64,000 bases of DNA from Robinsoniella peoriensis (lineage in GTDB: Bacteria > Bacillota > Clostridia > Lachnospirales > Lachnospiraceae). The stretch is taken from NCBI RefSeq assembly GCF_000797495.1, contig NZ_JTGN01000002.1, positions 434,001-498,000 of the forward strand, written 5' to 3'. Below the pieces are notes generated by a model. That model searched no databases and had not been told where the DNA came from. It saw only the letters and a program-made list of their open reading frames with translations. Of this stretch, positions 8,510 through 17,194 are shown piece by piece (positions within the stretch are counted from its first letter, which is position 1; each line of letters opens with the position of its first letter). Made by a program: the position numbers and the translations under genes.

Positions 8510-9792
8510 GCAGTGTAGTTGTATTTATTATATTTATTGCATGTTTATTTTTATCCATACCAATTGCAACATCTTTAGGAATTGTTTCGGTTTTGCCGGG
8601 AATGGCAGATTCCAGCTTCACCGCCAGTGCGACTTATGTGATTCGTTCCATGCTGGGAGGAATTGACAGTTTCCCGCTCCTGGCTATCCCCATGTTTGTA
8701 TTATCCGGTATTATTATGGCAAGAGGTGGTGTATCCCGCAAATTATTTGATGTATTTGCTTTCTTTATTGGAAAAAGAAAGGCTGGAATTCCCTGTGCAG
8801 TAATTATAACCTGCCTCTTTTATGGGGCGATATCAGGTTCTGCCCCTGCGACTGTTGCAGCTGTGGGAAGCATGACAATTCCTATTTTGATAAATCTTGG
8901 ATATGATAAAGTCTTTGCAACTGCAATCGTAGCAGTAGCAGGGGGACTGGGAGTTATTATTCCTCCGAGTATACCTTATATTTTATTTGGAATGGCTTCA
9001 GGGGAATCGGTAGGAGCTATGTTCAAGGCTGGAATTATTCCAGGTATCTTAATTGCCCTTTTGCTTATGGGGTATGCGTATTACTATTGCAGAAGATATG
9101 GAGAGGATCGGGAAAAGATTGAATTTGTTGTTGGAGAATTACGTCAGAAAGGATTATTACACCTTTTAAAAGATGGAGTCTGGGCACTTCTGACTCCGGT
9201 CATTATATTAGGATGTATATATGGTGGAATTGCATCTCCGACAGAAGCGGCGGTAATCTCTGTTTTCTATGCCTTGTTTGTCAGTATTGTAATTTATAAA
9301 TCAATTCATGTGAGAGATATCTATGCAATTTGTGTGGAGTCCTGCAGAACCTATGGACCCTTATTATTTATATTAGTAGCGTCCAGCGCTTTTTCAAGAG
9401 TACTGACTCTTATGCAGATTCCACAGCTTGTGAGCGGATGGATTTTAGATTCCTTCTCGGGAAAGGTGGCAGTTTTACTGGTTATCAATGTGTTCTTACT
9501 GATTGTGGGAATGATTATGGATACCAGCCCTGCGATTTTGATTGTAACGCCGATCATGCTTCCCATCATTACGGGAATTGGTGTAGACCCGATTCAGTTC
9601 GGTATTATTATGGTAATTAACCTGGCGATTGGTTTTGTTACTCCGCCAATCGGCGTGAATTTATTTGTGGCAAGTTCCATGACAGAAGTGCCGGTTATGC
9701 AGATTGCTAAAAAGGCATTGCCGATGATTCTAATCTTCCTGGTTGCATTGCTGCTGATTACATTCATTCCGGCTATCAGCCTGTCATTATAA
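8506..9792 (+). CDS. dctM: TRAP transporter large permease DctM
   Basis: The 428-residue hydrophobic protein matches the DctM family. FLSIPIATSLGI is at the N-terminus, GSAPATVAAVGSMTIP and GGLGVIIPPSIP are the conserved substrate/ion loops, and FVTPPIGVNLF is near the C-terminus. The frame stays open upstream to 8431, but that part overlaps dctQ. The ATG at 8506, preceded by GGGGGAAGGAAG, gives the usual family length. It is the ion-coupled transport subunit working with DctQ and the binding protein DctP. Confidence 0.93.
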   Translation: MSSVVVFIIFIACLFLSIPIATSLGIVSVLPGMADSSFTASATYVIRSMLGGIDSFPLLAIPMFVLSGIIMARGGVSRKLFDVFAFFIGKRKAGIPCAVIITCLFYGAISGSAPATVAAVGSMTIPILINLGYDKVFATAIVAVAGGLGVIIPPSIPYILFGMASGESVGAMFKAGIIPGILIALLLMGYAYYYCRRYGEDREKIEFVVGELRQKGLLHLLKDGVWALLTPVIILGCIYGGIASPTEAAVISVFYALFVSIVIYKSIHVRDIYAICVESCRTYGPLLFILVASSAFSRVLTLMQIPQLVSGWILDSFSGKVAVLLVINVFLLIVGMIMDTSPAILIVTPIMLPIITGIGVDPIQFGIIMVINLAIGFVTPPIGVNLFVASSMTEVPVMQIAKKALPMILIFLVALLLITFIPAISLSL

Positions 9793-9805
9793 GGAGGGCA
9801 TCATA

Positions 9806-10798
9806 ATGAAAAAGTTATCGAAAGCAGGAATTACCGTTTTAGCGATCAGTATGATTAGTGTATTATGTGGCTGCAGTAAAACAGAAAACCATTATGCATG
9901 GGCACTGGGTACCAGCAGTCCGGAAGATACTGTGACGCAGGTGTATAGTGAAAAGTTTGCCCAGGAAGTAATGGAGCGCAGTAACGGATCTATGGAAATA
10001 GCCGTGTATCCAAATGGGGTAATTGGTGGTGACAGAGAACTTTTAGAAAGCTGTGCGGATGGGGATATCCCCTTTGTAGTGCAAAATACGGCTCCACAGG
10101 TAAGCTTTATGCCGGAAACGGCTGTTTTTGATCTTCCATGTGCAAGTACTACCATTGAGGAAGTACGGGAGAAGATCGATAATCCGGAATTTTATACGGC
10201 AATTCAGGAAGTATATGAAAAAAGCAGTTATCAATTGCTGGGGATTGCAGATCAGGGCTTCCGGGTTATGACAACAAATAAGAATATCCAGGATATAAGC
10301 GGATTTAAGGGACAGAAAATAAGGACCATGGAAAATGCAAATCATTTAAAATTCTGGCAGGATCTGGGAGCAAACCCTTCCCCGATGGCATTCAGTGAAG
10401 TATATATTGGTTTGCAGCAGCACACGATTGATGCAGAAGAAAATCCATATGAAGTCATTGTATCCGGAAAACTGTATGAACAGCAAAAATATATGGTAGA
10501 GACGAATCATGTGCCTCATTTGATTACCTTGATTGCCAGTGAAGATTTTATGGATAAATTAAGCCGGGAGCAACAGAAGATTATTCAGGAAGCAGCAAAA
10601 TCGGCAACAGAGTATGCCAGAGAACAGGCTAATATCCGGGTGGAAGACAGGATTGAAATAATGGAAGCAGCAGGCGTGGAAAGAATCGAACTTTCGAATG
10701 AAGTACACGATGAAATGCAAAAGCTGGCACAGAATGTCTATGATGATATCAGAGAGCAGGCAGGTGATCAATTAGTAGATTTATATATAGAAGAATAA
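9806..10798 (+). CDS. dctP: TRAP transporter substrate-binding protein DctP
   Basis: The 330-residue protein starts with a lipoprotein signal (hydrophobic stretch ending in VLCGCSK, lipidated Cys near 22). The rest is a DctP-type extracellular solute receptor. GQKIRTMENANHLKFWQ holds the near-invariant arginine that binds the substrate carboxylate, and SEVYIGLQQHTIDAEENP is the family signature. The ligand is therefore probably an organic acid. Its position with aroD, aroE and the enoate reductase favours a quinate/shikimate-like acid, which is inference. It closes the MFS-dctQ-dctM-dctP operon and is followed by a terminator. Confidence 0.93.
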   Translation: MKKLSKAGITVLAISMISVLCGCSKTENHYAWALGTSSPEDTVTQVYSEKFAQEVMERSNGSMEIAVYPNGVIGGDRELLESCADGDIPFVVQNTAPQVSFMPETAVFDLPCASTTIEEVREKIDNPEFYTAIQEVYEKSSYQLLGIADQGFRVMTTNKNIQDISGFKGQKIRTMENANHLKFWQDLGANPSPMAFSEVYIGLQQHTIDAEENPYEVIVSGKLYEQQKYMVETNHVPHLITLIASEDFMDKLSREQQKIIQEAAKSATEYAREQANIRVEDRIEIMEAAGVERIELSNEVHDEMQKLAQNVYDDIREQAGDQLVDLYIEE

Positions 10799-10805
10799 CG
10801 TATTA

Positions 10806-10844
10806 AATGGATGCCGGCAGCTATGATACCGGCATCCATTTTGG
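10806..10844 (+). terminator. Terminator after dctP
   Basis: AATGGATGCCGG (10806-10817) pairs with CCGGCATCCATT (10829-10840) followed by TTTG. It lies between convergent genes and could act in both directions. Confidence 0.75.
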
Positions 10845-10860
10845 GTGGAAAGACCTTTAA

Positions 10861-11724
10861 TTAGAAGAAATACTGCCCATCTATCATTCTTAGTTCATCA
10901 TCCAGAAGGGCTTTTTCTTTATCAGACAAAGGATGGTTCAGGCATTCGTCGATATGATCCACAACGAAAGAAAAACTTTCGAAATTTCCAGGCGGTACAA
11001 CAGCATCTGCACCCATGGAAAGCGTATATTTAATGGCAGCGATCCCCAGGGCTTCATTGCCGGAAATGGGCTTACACCAGGATTTTGGAAAAGAAGATTC
11101 CCTACGTTCTTCTTCATTTATCCATGCGCGGTGAATCAGGGTTTTCATGCCAAGCAAACCGATGTCTTTTTCTTTGGCTGCTTTTGCAATGCGGGTACCG
11201 AAGTCTTTTCCAAGATTTACTCCCCAGTTTAAAGGAAAGAGCACAGTGTCAAAGTTATAGCGTTTAAGCGCCTCTAAAGCCACCTCTTCACTGTGGCAGG
11301 TGATGCCCAGCTTTTTTAAGATTCCTTCTTCTTGCGCTTTGCACATGGTTTCCATAACCCCGCCCTTGGAAAAAGCGGTGTTCAGTTCTTCCATAGTTGC
11401 AAGTCCGTGCATTTGATAAACATCAAAATAGTCCGTATGCAGCAGATCAAAGGATTCATCCAATTCCTTTTTTGCATCTTCAGCCAGCCTGCAGTTGGTT
11501 TTACATGCAAGATAAATATGATTACGATAAGGTTTCAGGGAATTACCCAGCTTTTCCTGGGCATCGCCATAGGAGGGGGCCACATCAAAATAGTTGATTC
11601 CTTTTTGAATAGCATATTCCACATAGCGGTCAGAAGCATCCTGACCATCATCCATAGATACAATTCCCCCATAGACAACGGGGCTGATCTGATAACCGGT
11701 ATTTCCCAATTTCCTTTTTTGCAT
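10861..11724 (-). CDS. Aldo/keto reductase
   Basis: The 287-residue protein has the AKR catalytic residues: D47 and Y52 in YFDVAPSYGDAQ, K75 in LACKTN, and the His in YQMHGL. The substrate-binding half is of the short YdhF/YghZ-like kind found in Clostridia. I choose the ATG at 11724 because AGAAAGGATC precedes it; the frame is open to 11778 but that part overlaps the LysR gene. It lies 19 nt downstream of the LysR gene on the same strand, so the two are probably co-transcribed. The substrate is unknown; a carbonyl intermediate from the neighbouring shikimate-type chemistry is possible. Confidence 0.88.
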   Translation of the reverse strand: MQKRKLGNTGYQISPVVYGGIVSMDDGQDASDRYVEYAIQKGINYFDVAPSYGDAQEKLGNSLKPYRNHIYLACKTNCRLAEDAKKELDESFDLLHTDYFDVYQMHGLATMEELNTAFSKGGVMETMCKAQEEGILKKLGITCHSEEVALEALKRYNFDTVLFPLNWGVNLGKDFGTRIAKAAKEKDIGLLGMKTLIHRAWINEEERRESSFPKSWCKPISGNEALGIAAIKYTLSMGADAVVPPGNFESFSFVVDHIDECLNHPLSDKEKALLDDELRMIDGQYFF

Positions 11725-11743
11725 GATTTTGATCCTTTCTGAA

Positions 11744-12631
11744 TTATATTTCAAATTCATGTGACTTGACATATTCAATAAAGCGTTTCATGGCTGGAGT
11801 CTGATAATGATTTCTCAGATATGCCATATGGATATGACGTTTACAGTAGCCTTCAATGACAGGAATTGCCTTTACCTGATACAGGTTTATTTCAGGGATT
11901 ACGGCTGCAAGAGAGATACCGAACCCTTCGGACACAAGTCCATATAAAGCCTGTTCATTTTCTGCCTCACATATGATTTGCGGTTCTATGTTGGATATAT
12001 TAAAAAGCTTTAGTGTTAGCTGCCCAAGTCCGGTTTCTTTATTGTAGACAACAAGTGGATAGTTGGATATTTCATGAAAATGAATCCGGTCAAAATTCGC
12101 CAGCGGATGATTAAGTGGTACGATGACAGAAAGTGCGTGTTCGATCAGGGAAACAAATTCAAGATCTGTTTCGGCGGGGACTTGGGATGCAAAGATAAGA
12201 TCATACTTTTCGCTTTTCAGACCGGAAACTAAAGCAGATGTAATACCCTGATAAAAAGTAAAGTTTACATCTTTATTTTCCGGGAGATCCAGAAAGCTGC
12301 GTGCCATTTTTGGTATATACCTGGGGGCGAGAGGATATACATATCCGATATCAATCTGCCCTTTTGTATTGCTGGTGTATTTTTTTAATTGTCGGATACC
12401 TGCTTCCAGTTCTTCCAGGGAGCGGTCAACATGCTCCAAAAAAAATTTTCCATATTTCGTAAGTACAACATTCCGTCCCTGTTTCTCAAACAGGCAGGTT
12501 TCAAGTTCTTTTTCCAGGCTGGACATGGCGTAGCTTAAACTGGGCTGGGAGATATGAAGTTCATCAGCAGCCTTGGAAAAATGCTGCAGCCTTGCGATCG
12601 TCTGAAAATAGTATAGCTGGTTTAAGTTCAT
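11744..12631 (-). CDS. LysR family transcriptional regulator
   Basis: The 295-residue protein has the LysR winged helix-turn-helix at residues ~1-60 (FSKAADELHISQPSLSYAMSSLEKELE) and a periplasmic-binding-protein-like effector domain after ~90. AGGTGAGGATG precedes the ATG at 12631. It is divergent from the chorismate mutase-shikimate kinase gene and upstream of the aldo/keto reductase. This suggests that it controls one or both through the 180-bp shared promoter region (12632-12810). The effector could be an aromatic-pathway acid, by context only. Confidence 0.9.
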   Translation of the reverse strand: MNLNQLYYFQTIARLQHFSKAADELHISQPSLSYAMSSLEKELETCLFEKQGRNVVLTKYGKFFLEHVDRSLEELEAGIRQLKKYTSNTKGQIDIGYVYPLAPRYIPKMARSFLDLPENKDVNFTFYQGITSALVSGLKSEKYDLIFASQVPAETDLEFVSLIEHALSVIVPLNHPLANFDRIHFHEISNYPLVVYNKETGLGQLTLKLFNISNIEPQIICEAENEQALYGLVSEGFGISLAAVIPEINLYQVKAIPVIEGYCKRHIHMAYLRNHYQTPAMKRFIEYVKSHEFEI

Positions 12632-12810
12632 GGAGCATCCTCACCTTTCTATTAATTGCAATTATATTAAATTATATCATATGAAATAGGCGAATACTAC
12701 ATATAGTAAAAGAAATAAGGAGTTTTTTCGCTTTAAAGTATTAAAATGTTGAAAAATTTTCATCCTACTGTTATAATACAGCATAGAAATATAAGAAAGG
12801 AACAGCCCAG

Positions 12811-13596
12811 ATGGATAGATTAGAAGAAATCAGAGAGAAGATAAGCCAATGTGACGACCGCATCATTGAGGAACTTGTAATACGCATGAATTACATAAAG
12901 GATATTATCGAATACAAAAAAGAAACAGGTACGCCGATTATCCAGCCCGAACAGGAGAAGAAACAGGAAGATGCCCTGAAGAAGAAGGTTGGGAACAATG
13001 AATTCGAAGAAGAGATTTTACATATTTTTAAATATATTGTAAAAAACAGCCGGAAGATACAGGCAAAGAGTTTGTTCGACTATAATATCTTTTTAATCGG
13101 ATTCATGGGGGCTGGAAAGAGTACGGTTGCAGACGGTCTTGAGAAAATGCTTGAGATGGAGCGTATTGAGATGGATGCAATGATTGCTAAGAAGCAGGGA
13201 ATGTCAATACCGGAAATCTTCGAGGAGTATGGAGAAGTATATTTCCGTAATCTGGAAAGTAATATGCTGATTGAACTTCAGAAAAAAAGCCAGGCAATTG
13301 TATCCTGCGGAGGCGGCGTTGTAATGCGTCCGGACAATGCGGAACATATGAAGAAGCATGGAAGAGTGGTATTGCTGACCGCTTCACCAAAGACAATTTT
13401 CGAGCGCGTGAAGGACAGCCGGGAACGTCCGATCCTGAACAATAATATGAATGTAGCATTCATAGAAGAGCTAATGGAAAAACGGCGTGAAAAATATCTT
13501 GCCACTGCTGACGTTGTCGTGGAGACAGATGGTAAGAATGTTGTAGAGATTTGTGAGGAAATTATATCCAGGCTGATTGTGTTAGACAGAGATTAG
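12811..13596 (+). CDS. aroK: Chorismate mutase-shikimate kinase fusion
   Basis: The 261-residue protein joins two domains. Residues ~1-85 are an AroQ-type chorismate mutase helix bundle (MDRLEEIREKISQCDDRIIEEL start, then IEYKKETGTPII). Residues ~92-255 are a shikimate kinase with P-loop GFMGAGKST (97-105), the shikimate-binding VYFRNLE segment and CGGGVV. The kinase makes shikimate 3-phosphate and the mutase converts chorismate to prephenate, so the fusion joins two non-consecutive steps. AGAAAGGAAC precedes the start. The gene is divergent from LysR and ends at a strong terminator. Confidence 0.93.
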   Translation: MDRLEEIREKISQCDDRIIEELVIRMNYIKDIIEYKKETGTPIIQPEQEKKQEDALKKKVGNNEFEEEILHIFKYIVKNSRKIQAKSLFDYNIFLIGFMGAGKSTVADGLEKMLEMERIEMDAMIAKKQGMSIPEIFEEYGEVYFRNLESNMLIELQKKSQAIVSCGGGVVMRPDNAEHMKKHGRVVLLTASPKTIFERVKDSRERPILNNNMNVAFIEELMEKRREKYLATADVVVETDGKNVVEICEEIISRLIVLDRD

Positions 13597-13647
13597 CAGC
13601 TAAGCTGTTTGCAAATCTTTATGATTAATATAAATAGTATGAGAGTC

Positions 13648-13701
13648 AAAAGTGGTAAAAACATATACAGGGTAAGCCTTATATGTTTTTATCACTTTTT
13701 T
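13648..13701 (+). terminator. Terminator after the aroK fusion
   Basis: AAAAGTGGTAAAAACATAT pairs almost perfectly with ATATGTTTTTATCACTTTT across a 13-nt loop and ends in a T run. Confidence 0.85.
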
Positions 13702-14103
13702 AAACTACGCGTAAAGACCCGTGTTTAAAGATAAAAGGCAGTTTATTTTGTTGAGGCGGAGGATTCGAAGCCTATGAAGCAGGAATCCATTGCCGTTATT
13801 TTAATGATGGGGTATGCAAAATAGTTATGGTGAAGTAATGGATGAGGATGGAAAAAGTGAAATTCAATTTTGGGTTCCAGTTATTTAGTTTGTTCGTCAT
13901 TGGTGAACTGGCATGGGTTAAAAAATCAAAACTGGCATTTGAAACAAGGACACATTTCGGATATAGTAAGACCATAAAAATTGCTCATTTGCAATGAATG
14001 ATAAGAATTCTTATGATCTTAATTTGGAAAATGTATGAGCCATACAAATATTTACTTGCCGTTGACAACCATTACAACAATAGATAACAAGGAGAGTGTT
14101 TAA
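13702..14103. other. Intergenic region with a decayed ORF and dyads upstream of pdxS
   Basis: This 400-bp stretch has no intact gene. It holds the gene remnant described at 13814-13888, a perfect 14-bp palindrome ATAAGAATTCTTAT near 14001, a small dyad ATTGC-TCATTT-GCAAT just before it and a TTGACA near 14064 that may belong to the pdxS promoter. No pdxR-type regulator is present. Confidence 0.5.
13814..13888 (+). pseudogene. Possible remnant of a GyrI-like effector-binding domain protein
   Basis: A 24-codon open stretch ends SEIQFWVPVI then TAG. This resembles the C-terminus of GyrI-like (AraC effector-binding) domains, which end in an aromatic-x-P strand. A different frame just upstream reads EAEDSKPMKQES, also reminiscent of that family, and is separated by frameshifts and stops. 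I read it as a decayed gene; it may be chance. Confidence 0.3.
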
Positions 14104-14979
14104 ATGAAACAGTACAGATATGAGTTAAATAAGGAACTGGCACAGATGTTAAAGGGCGGGGTTATCATGGACGTAACTACACCGGAGCAGGCAAAGATAG
14201 CACAGGATGCCGGAGCGTGTGCGGTTATGGCACTTGAGCGGATTCCGGCAGATATCAGAGCGGCCGGCGGGGTATCCAGAATGAGCGATCCAAAGATGAT
14301 TCGTGGAATTCAGGAGGCAGTGACGATTCCGGTTATGGCAAAATGCAGGATTGGACATTTTGCGGAAGCGCAGATTCTGGAAGCAGTTGAGATAGATTAT
14401 ATCGATGAAAGTGAAGTGCTGTCTCCGGCGGATGATGTGTACCATATTGATAAAACTAAATTTAAGGTTCCCTTCGTATGCGGTGCGAAAGATCTGGGAG
14501 AAGCGCTTCGGAGAATTACGGAAGGAGCTTCCATGATACGTACGAAAGGGGAGCCGGGAACCGGTGACATTGTGCAGGCAGTCCGTCACATGAGAATGAT
14601 GAATCAGGAAATAGCAAGATTGGTTTCCATGCGGGAGGATGAACTATTTCAGGCAGCGAAAGAGCTTCAGGTACCCTATGAACTGGTAGAATATGTGCAT
14701 CAGAACGGTAAACTTCCGGTTGTTAATTTCGCAGCAGGCGGAGTTGCAACTCCGGCAGATGCAGCATTAATGATGCAGCTTGGAGCGGAAGGAGTCTTTG
14801 TAGGATCGGGCATTTTTAAATCAGGTGACCCGGCAAAGAGGGCACAGGCAATTGTGAAAGCCGTAACCAATTATCAGGATGCTAAAATGCTGGCTGAATT
14901 GTCGGAAGACCTGGGGGAAGCAATGGTGGGAATCAATGAGCAGGAAATCGGACTTTTAATGGCAGAAAGGGGAAAATAA
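14104..14979 (+). CDS. pdxS: Pyridoxal 5'-phosphate synthase lyase subunit PdxS
   Basis: The 291-residue TIM-barrel protein is the synthase subunit of the DXP-independent vitamin B6 pathway. It combines ribose 5-phosphate, glyceraldehyde 3-phosphate and ammonia from PdxT. Conserved stretches include [34 protein letters not shown], the lysine in MAKCRIGHF and [40 protein letters not shown] precedes the ATG. The pdxT gene begins one base after its stop codon region, so the complex is made from one mRNA. Confidence 0.98.
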   Translation: MKQYRYELNKELAQMLKGGVIMDVTTPEQAKIAQDAGACAVMALERIPADIRAAGGVSRMSDPKMIRGIQEAVTIPVMAKCRIGHFAEAQILEAVEIDYIDESEVLSPADDVYHIDKTKFKVPFVCGAKDLGEALRRITEGASMIRTKGEPGTGDIVQAVRHMRMMNQEIARLVSMREDELFQAAKELQVPYELVEYVHQNGKLPVVNFAAGGVATPADAALMMQLGAEGVFVGSGIFKSGDPAKRAQAIVKAVTNYQDAKMLAELSEDLGEAMVGINEQEIGLLMAERGK

Positions 14980-14980
14980 A

Positions 14981-15553
14981 GTGAAAATTGCAGTGTTGGC
15001 AGTTCAGGGGGCTTTTATAGAACATGAGAAGATGCTTGAAAAACTGGGCGCAGACTGCATCGAAATACGGCAGAAAAAGGATGCAGAGGAAGCGTTTGAC
15101 GGTCTTATCCTGCCGGGCGGGGAAAGCACAGTAATGGGGAAGCTTTTAAAAGAGCTGGATTTATTCCATATCTTAAAAACAAAGATCAAAAACGGGATGC
15201 CGGTACTTGGAACCTGTGCAGGACTGATCCTACTGGCGGAAAAGTTATCCAACGATAAACAGGTCCACTTCGGAACACTGCCGGTTACTGTAAAAAGAAA
15301 TGGATATGGCAGACAGCTAGGCAGCTTTCATACAGAGGGACATATGGATGGAGTCGGCATGATTCCAATGACATTTATCAGAGCACCATACATTGAAATT
15401 GCTGATCCGGCGGTGAAGATACTGGCAAGGGTTGATGACAAAATAGTAGCAGTAAGATATAAAAATCAGCTTGGAGCTGCCTTTCATCCTGAAGTTACAG
15501 CGGATACCCGAGTCCATGAATATTTTCTTCAAATGGTGAAGGATGATCAATAG
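14981..15553 (+). CDS. pdxT: Pyridoxal 5'-phosphate synthase glutaminase subunit PdxT
   Basis: The 190-residue class I glutamine amidotransferase supplies ammonia to PdxS. The catalytic triad is visible as C79 (VLGTCAGLILLA) and the His/Glu of FHPEVTAD near the C-terminus. LPGGEST forms the oxyanion region. The start is GTG at 14981, directly after pdxS, with AAAGGGGAAAA as its ribosome site. The length is normal for the family. Confidence 0.97.
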   Translation: MKIAVLAVQGAFIEHEKMLEKLGADCIEIRQKKDAEEAFDGLILPGGESTVMGKLLKELDLFHILKTKIKNGMPVLGTCAGLILLAEKLSNDKQVHFGTLPVTVKRNGYGRQLGSFHTEGHMDGVGMIPMTFIRAPYIEIADPAVKILARVDDKIVAVRYKNQLGAAFHPEVTADTRVHEYFLQMVKDDQ

Positions 15554-15677
15554 TTCTGAGTAAAGTTTGGAACCATAATATTTGAAAAGCAGAAGAGATT
15601 GTCAATATCATACAAGAGAACTATTTTAGTGTGTGTTATACTTTGCAAAGATAGATCAGATGCAAAGGAGAACAAAA

Positions 15678-16100
15678 ATGGACAGTCAAAATGATAAATG
15701 TGTCATGGTAATTGATGAGAATCTTCCGCTGGGAATTATTGCTAATACGGCAGCAGTCCTGGGAATCACACTGGGAAGACAACATCCGGAGATAGTAGGG
15801 GCGGATGTATCGGATGGAACTAAGAATGAACATCTGGGAATTACAGCATTTCCGGTTCCCATCCTGAAGGGAAATGTTCAAATCATAAAGGATTTGCGGA
15901 GCAGACTTTATACAGAAGAATTCAAGCCGCTTACGGTTGCAGATTTTTCAGATGTGGCGCAGAGCTGTAATGATTATGAAGATTTTACAAAAAAGTTAAG
16001 CAAGGTAGATGAAGAAAAACTGCAGTACTTTGGTATTGCGATATGCGGCAATAAGAAGCTGGTAAATAAACTTACGGGGAGTATGGGGCTGCTTAGATAG
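15678..16100 (+). CDS. DUF2000 family protein
   Basis: The 140-residue protein matches the DUF2000 family, small alpha/beta proteins with a peptidyl-tRNA-hydrolase-2-like fold and no assigned reaction. Typical segments are MVIDENLPLGIIANTAAVLGITLG at the N-terminus and FGIAICGNKKLVNKLTGSMGLL at the C-terminus. The ATG at 15678 is chosen because AAAGGAGAAC precedes it; the frame is open from 15633. It is separated from pdxT by 124 nt and followed by a terminator, so it is probably transcribed alone. Confidence 0.8.
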   Translation: MDSQNDKCVMVIDENLPLGIIANTAAVLGITLGRQHPEIVGADVSDGTKNEHLGITAFPVPILKGNVQIIKDLRSRLYTEEFKPLTVADFSDVAQSCNDYEDFTKKLSKVDEEKLQYFGIAICGNKKLVNKLTGSMGLLR

Positions 16101-16139
16101 CATATGTTTGAATAACGTAAAAATAGAGAGTTCAACCTT

Positions 16140-16171
16140 AGAAATCAACCTTTCGGTTGATTTCTTTTTTT
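16140..16171 (+). terminator. Terminator after the DUF2000 gene
   Basis: AGAAATCAACC-TTTC-GGTTGATTTCT is a perfect 11-bp hairpin followed by six T residues. Confidence 0.92.
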
Positions 16172-16229
16172 GTCCCGGATGCTAAAGTAATGGCAGGAAC
16201 AAATCACAGAGAGAATGAGAGGTATCCCT

Positions 16230-17171
16230 ATGGATCAATTAATAAAGGTAATGAACCTGGAAAAATGTTATGGAGATAAAGAAGTGGTAAAGAAAATATC
16301 GTTTGAGATTAAGCGGGGTGAAATTCTCTGCTTCCTTGGACCAAACGGTGCAGGGAAAAGTACGACAATCAATATCCTTGCAGGAGTGCTGGGGGCAGAC
16401 GGGGGAGAAATTCAATATAAGGGAAAGTGTATCCGGGATACAAAAAAGGAGTACCGGTATCATCTTGGAGTTGTACCGCAGGATCTGGCTTTGTATGAAG
16501 ATCTAACCGCTATCCAGAATGTGCGTTTCTTTGCATCTCTTTATGGGCTGAAAGGGAGAGATTTAAGTGAGAAGGCAGAACGAGCACTTTCCTTTGTCGG
16601 ATTAAAGGATCGTAAAAATCAGAAAGTGAAAACATTTTCCGGTGGTATGAAGCGCAGGTTAAATATAGCGTGTGCCATTGCCCATGAGCCGGAATTGGTT
16701 ATTATGGATGAACCAACAGTGGGAATTGATCCCCAGTCACGCAATCACATTTTAGAATCCATACGGGAACTGCGCAGCCATGGTATGACCGTATTATACA
16801 CCACACATTATATGGAAGAAGTGGAAGAGATTTCTACACGTATTATCATAATGGATGATGGATTGCTTATAGCCGAGGGAACGAAGGAAGAACTTAAGGA
16901 AAGTATTTCCGATAAAAGAAAATTTATTCTGACAGTAGAATCCGAAGAAGAATTGAGTATTGATGAATTTTACCGCATTGAAGGTGTTATGGAAATCAGG
17001 TCAGAAGAAGGAATTATTGAAATCACAACTTTAAAAAATGTGGAAAACCTGGATAAAATTATATCACTGGCGCTATCCCAGAATATCAAAATCAACAATG
17101 TAATGTGCCGGACTGCCAACTTGGAAACAGTTTTTTTAAGCCTCACGGGAAAAAGCCTTCGGGATGAATAA
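16230..17171 (+). CDS. ABC-2 type exporter, ATP-binding subunit
   Basis: The protein of about 313 residues has Walker A GPNGAGKST, the Q-loop VVPQDLALYEDLT, the signature FSGGMKRRLNIA, Walker B LVIMDEPTVGIDP and the H-loop TTHYMEE. A C-terminal extension after ~220 is typical of ABC-2 drug/bacteriocin exporters (CcmA/DrrA type). Two starts are possible, ATG at 16215 or 16230; GAGAGG favours 16230. It forms a three-gene operon with two ABC-2 permeases. The exported substrate is unknown. Confidence 0.92.
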   Translation: MDQLIKVMNLEKCYGDKEVVKKISFEIKRGEILCFLGPNGAGKSTTINILAGVLGADGGEIQYKGKCIRDTKKEYRYHLGVVPQDLALYEDLTAIQNVRFFASLYGLKGRDLSEKAERALSFVGLKDRKNQKVKTFSGGMKRRLNIACAIAHEPELVIMDEPTVGIDPQSRNHILESIRELRSHGMTVLYTTHYMEEVEEISTRIIIMDDGLLIAEGTKEELKESISDKRKFILTVESEEELSIDEFYRIEGVMEIRSEEGIIEITTLKNVENLDKIISLALSQNIKINNVMCRTANLETVFLSLTGKSLRDE

Positions 17172-17194
17172 ACGGATTAAGAAAGGAGCTTTAT

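Noticed and set aside
9330..9620. 96-codon frame inside dctM
   Set aside because: It is a shifted-frame shadow, Cys/Tyr-rich without a domain, inside a well conserved gene.
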